This document shows positions 15,649 to 17,832 of a stretch of 17,832 bases of DNA, piece by piece. This DNA comes from an uncultured Clostridia bacterium. GTDB taxonomy: Bacteria > Bacillota > Clostridia > TANB77 > CAG-508. The translations under genes were made by a program, and so were the position numbers. The notes under the pieces are model-generated. The model was not told the origin of the DNA. It made no database searches and saw only the letters and a list, made by a program, of their open reading frames with translations. Numbering within the stretch: the stretch's first letter is position 1; every line of letters begins with the position of its first letter. The stretch is taken from the NCBI GenBank assembly GCA_948630815.1, contig CAPIEU010000022.1:1-17832 (forward strand), written 5' to 3'.

Positions 15649-16535
15649 ATGGCATTTAATAATTTAATTGGAAATGATAAAGTAAAAACTACATTAGAAA
15701 ATTTAGTGAAATCAAATAAAGTTATACATAGTTATATGTTTATAGGACCAAGTGGAATTCGGTAAAAGTTTATTTGCTAAAGAATTCGCAAAAATGATAT
15801 TATGCCAAGAAGAAAATAAATCTTGTAACAAATGTAAATCTTGTATAGAGATAGACAATAATAACAATCCAGACCTAATAGAAATAGAACCTGAAAATGG
15901 TAGTATAAAAATAGAAAAAATAAGAGAAATGCGGAAGCAAAGTACAAGAATTGCCAATTATATCTAAAAGAAAAGTTTATATTATAAAAGATGCAGATTT
16001 GATGACAAAAGAAGCAGGAAATTCTTTACTTAAAACTTTAGAAGAACCACCAAGCTATATTACAATAATAATGATAGGTTCTAATGAAAGTATGTTTTTA
16101 AATACAATAAAATCAAGATGTATGAAAATCGTATTTAGGAAAATAGAAGATGATATCTTAAAAGAATTTCTAATTAATAATTACAATATAGAATTAGATA
16201 ATAATATTTTAAATGCTTGTGAAGGAAGTATAGAAAAAGCACTTAAAGTAAATGAAAAAAAAGAAGAATATATAGAAGCATCAAAAATATTTTCTAATAT
16301 TGAAAACTATAGATTACTTGATGTAATAAATAAATTAGATATAATTTATAAAAATAAAGAAGAGATATATGATATACTAGATTATATTAATATAATATTA
16401 GCAAACAAACAATTAGAAAATCCTAATTATATAAAATACATAGAAGCAGTGGAACAAACGAAAAAAAACTTAAAAGCAAATGGCAATTTTGACATGAACA
16501 TTGATAATATGATATATAGAATTTGGAACGAATAA
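15649..16535 (+). CDS. holB: DNA polymerase III delta' subunit, needs two CGG +1 frameshifts
   Basis: A clamp-loader subunit, essential for replication in bacteria studied. Start ATG 15649 with AAAAGGAG. Codons 1-37 lead to CGG (15760); the next zero-frame codon is TAA. Skipping the C gives GPSGIGKS (33-40), a complete Walker A motif, then the zinc cysteines C52, C59, C62 and C65. After 57 codons comes a second CGG (15932); the unshifted frame ends at TAA 15964-15966. Skipping that C gives IREMGSKVQELP, the exact spacing of the conserved IRE..KP segment, followed by KVYIIKDADLMT and LLKTLEEPP (sensor/SRC-like region with SRC at IKSRC). Total 294 residues, normal for HolB. No other lesion in 887 bp. 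ricT follows, the conserved Firmicutes order. Confidence 0.9.
15760..15762 (+). other. CGG +1 frameshift site 4 (holB codon 38)
   Basis: Context GGA ATT CGG TAA AAG. Skipping C gives GGA ATT GGT AAA AGT (G I G K S): the glycine before the Walker A lysine. Without the shift translation stops at once. Confidence 0.9.
15932..15934 (+). other. CGG +1 frameshift site 5 (holB codon 95)
   Basis: Context GAA ATG CGG AAG CAA. Skipping C gives GAA ATG GGA AGC AAA (E M G S K). The downstream HolB core then continues in frame. Related delta' proteins often have Gln at this place, so Gly is less certain here. Confidence 0.85.
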
Positions 16536-16559
16536 CAAAAGACAAAATTGAATAAACGG

Positions 16560-16589
16560 TTTAGGGGTAGGTATCGTGTCTGCCCACCA
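16560..16589 (+). repeat. Short intergenic repeat, member G
   Basis: TTTAGGGGTAGG..CTGCCCACC with a 6-bp stem GGGTAG/CTGCCC, between holB and ricT. It shares the TAGGGG lead and hairpin plan of the family. Confidence 0.5.
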
Positions 16590-16622
16590 AACAAAAAATA
16601 TAAAGAAAGGAAAACAATAATT

Positions 16623-17543
16623 GTGAAAGAAATTATAGGAGTAAGATTTAAAAAACCAGGAAAAATATATTTCTTTGACCCAAATCATTATAAATTAAAT
16701 AAAGGACAATATGTAATAGTAGAAACTTCAATGGGTGAAGAATATGCAGAAGTTGTAATAGAAAATAAATTTTTACCAGAAGAAAAAATAGAAAACGAGT
16801 TAAAACCAATAATTAGAGTAGCAACATATAAAGATAAAAAGCACCATGAGGAAAATAAAGAAAAAGAAAAAGAAGCATTTGATATATGTTTAGAACAAAT
16901 AAAAAAACACGAATTAGACATGAACTTAACAGATGTAGAATATAAATTTGATAACTCGAAACTTTTATTCTATTTTACAGCAGATGGAAGAATAGATTTT
17001 AGAGACTTAGTAAAAGATTTGGCAGCTATATTTAAAACAAGAATAGAACTTCGCCAAATAGGTGTAAGAGATGAAGTAAAAAGAATTGGTGGAAATGGAA
17101 TGTGTGGAAGAGAATTATGCTGTTGTTCATTCTTAGGAAACTTTGAAACAGTATCAATAAAAATGGCAAAAGAGCAAAACATATCTTTAAATCCAGCCAA
17201 AATTTCTGGAAACTGCGGAAGACTTATGTGTTGTTTAAAATATGAAGAAGAAGCATATTTAGAGAAGCTAGCAAAATTACCAAAAGTAGGAGCAATAGTA
17301 AAAACTTTAGAAGATGGCGAAGGAGTAGTAGATTCCATAGAAACTTTAAAAGAAAGAATTAGAGTAAAATTTAAAGATAAAGAAGGATACTTCTACAAAA
17401 AATTTAATGCAAGCGATGTAAAAATAGTAAAAGATGTAGAAGATAAAGATGACTTACAAGGACTAGACAAAGAAGATTTAAAAGAATTAAGAAAGCTAGA
17501 AAGACTAGAAGAACAAGACAAAATGAATCAGGAAGATATATAA
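16623..17543 (+). CDS. ricT: PSP1-domain protein RicT (YaaT)
   Basis: In Bacillus, RicT works with RicA and RicF in mRNA maturation by RNase Y and in the sporulation phosphorelay. 306 residues from GTG 16623, which follows AAAGAAAGG (12-nt spacing) and starts at the usual family N-terminus (KEIIGVRFKKPGKIYFF). The cysteine-rich PSP1 core is complete: RIGGNGMCGRELCCCSF and GNCGRLMCCLKYE (about 155-205), residues tied to Fe-S binding in RicT. The C-terminus is an acidic/basic charged tail. The frame is open upstream to TTG 16548, but that stretch is repeat G and contains an in-frame CGG. Same operon direction as holB. Confidence 0.9.
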   Translation: MKEIIGVRFKKPGKIYFFDPNHYKLNKGQYVIVETSMGEEYAEVVIENKFLPEEKIENELKPIIRVATYKDKKHHEENKEKEKEAFDICLEQIKKHELDMNLTDVEYKFDNSKLLFYFTADGRIDFRDLVKDLAAIFKTRIELRQIGVRDEVKRIGGNGMCGRELCCCSFLGNFETVSIKMAKEQNISLNPAKISGNCGRLMCCLKYEEEAYLEKLAKLPKVGAIVKTLEDGEGVVDSIETLKERIRVKFKDKEGYFYKKFNASDVKIVKDVEDKDDLQGLDKEDLKELRKLERLEEQDKMNQEDI

Positions 17544-17637
17544 GAAATTACAGTTTAGTATATACTGCAAACTAGCGAAATATATTACTATCATGGAAGC
17601 GGTAAAATAGATATAGAAAAATAGGGAGGCGAGAAAA

Positions 17638-17814
17638 ATGGCATATAAAATTACAGATAAATGTATCAGTTGTGGAGCTTGCGCAGCAAATTGTCCAGTT
17701 GAATGTATATCTCAAGGCGATGAAAGATACATAATAGATAAAGATGCGTGTATTGGATGTGGAACTTGCGCTGGTGTTTGCCCAGTTGACGCTCCAATTG
17801 AAACGAACGAATAG
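17638..17814 (+). CDS. 2[4Fe-4S] ferredoxin
   Basis: A 58-residue clostridial-type ferredoxin, a low-potential electron carrier in the cytoplasm. Two full cluster motifs: CISCGACAANCPVEC (9-23) and CIGCGTCAGVCP (39-50), that is CxxCxxCxxxCP twice. ATG 17638 follows AGGGAGG (17622-17628). It uses more C- and G-ending codons than its neighbours, as highly expressed genes often do. It lies 94 bp after ricT; AAAGAGG at 17821-17827 marks a further gene just outside the window. Confidence 0.95.
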   Translation: MAYKITDKCISCGACAANCPVECISQGDERYIIDKDACIGCGTCAGVCPVDAPIETNE

Positions 17815-17832
17815 AACAATAAAGAGGTTATA

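Noticed and set aside
2027..15934. Five frameshifts explained as sequencing or assembly errors
   Set aside because: Random errors would not all be a C before a Gly-type GGN codon, nor leave the other genes untouched. Not excluded without reads, so it is listed as the main alternative.
2027..15934. Simple reassignment of CGG to another amino acid or to stop
   Set aside because: Changing the meaning of the triplet does not restore the reading frame; one base must be skipped.
10326..16535. purN, GLUG protein and holB as pseudogenes
   Set aside because: Each has a good start, preserved catalytic or structural motifs and no damage except at CGG. HolB is essential in bacteria studied.
16548..16622. 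Upstream TTG start for ricT
   Set aside because: The stretch is an intergenic repeat, lacks family similarity and has an in-frame CGG. GTG 16623 matches the family N-terminus.
17551..17573. Terminator hairpin after ricT
   Set aside because: Only a weak AGTTT/AAACT stem around AGTATATACT with no T run; not convincing.
1..17832. CRISPR arrays, tRNA or rRNA genes
   Set aside because: No regularly spaced repeats and no cloverleaf or rRNA-like sequence seen by eye.

Overview
The window looks like a piece of a low-GC Gram-positive chromosome, most likely an uncultured gut Clostridia lineage. It is strongly A+T rich, uses AGA and xxA/xxT codons, has AGGAGG-type ribosome binding sites and TTGACA/TATAAT promoters, and carries the holB-ricT-ferredoxin order seen in Clostridia. 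All protein genes run on the + strand except purN and one tiny hydrophobic peptide.

Layout: end of an unknown gene and its terminator (1-76); purD (149-1450) and purN (2056-1483, minus) convergent on a perfect bidirectional terminator; a structured purN leader (about 2089-2235); a compact convergent sRNA/hydrophobic-peptide pair resembling a type I toxin-antitoxin locus (2290-2622); exonuclease III and an AI-2E/YhhT-type membrane protein (2704-4660); a single-chain MmeI-like restriction-methyltransferase (4880-7630); purF and pyrB (7784-10088); a large prepilin-like GLUG-repeat surface protein (10326-12049); a PhoB/PhoR-type two-component pair split by two hairpins (12200-14529); a 220-bp element with 20-bp perfect inverted ends; signal peptidase I (14848-15489); then holB, ricT and a 2[4Fe-4S] ferredoxin (15649-17814). 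Purine genes (purD, purN, purF) are dispersed, each with its own promoter. Several intergenic gaps hold members of a short GTAGGGG-hairpin repeat family.

The main discovery is translational. Three otherwise intact genes (purN, the GLUG prepilin, holB) are interrupted by five +1 frameshifts, and every one falls exactly on an in-frame CGG codon. In each case, skipping the C of CGG and reading the following GGN restores the conserved protein. These are the only five in-frame CGG codons I found in any gene of the window. CGT, CGA, CGC, AGA and AGG are all used as ordinary arginine codons, and 13 CGG triplets that span codon boundaries cause no disruption. The restored residue is a functionally required glycine in the HolB Walker A motif and in the PurN phosphate-binding loop, and an internally repeated glycine in the GLUG protein. 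The simplest reading is that this organism has no normal CGG decoding and that CGGN is read with a +1 shift, probably as glycine. Repeated sequencing or assembly error is the main alternative and cannot be excluded from sequence alone.

The second discovery is the type I toxin-antitoxin-like locus. It has near-symmetrical convergent promoters, complementary direct repeats and a shared hairpin terminator, an arrangement like the Fst/par system of plasmid pAD1 but with a different, very hydrophobic 33-residue peptide.
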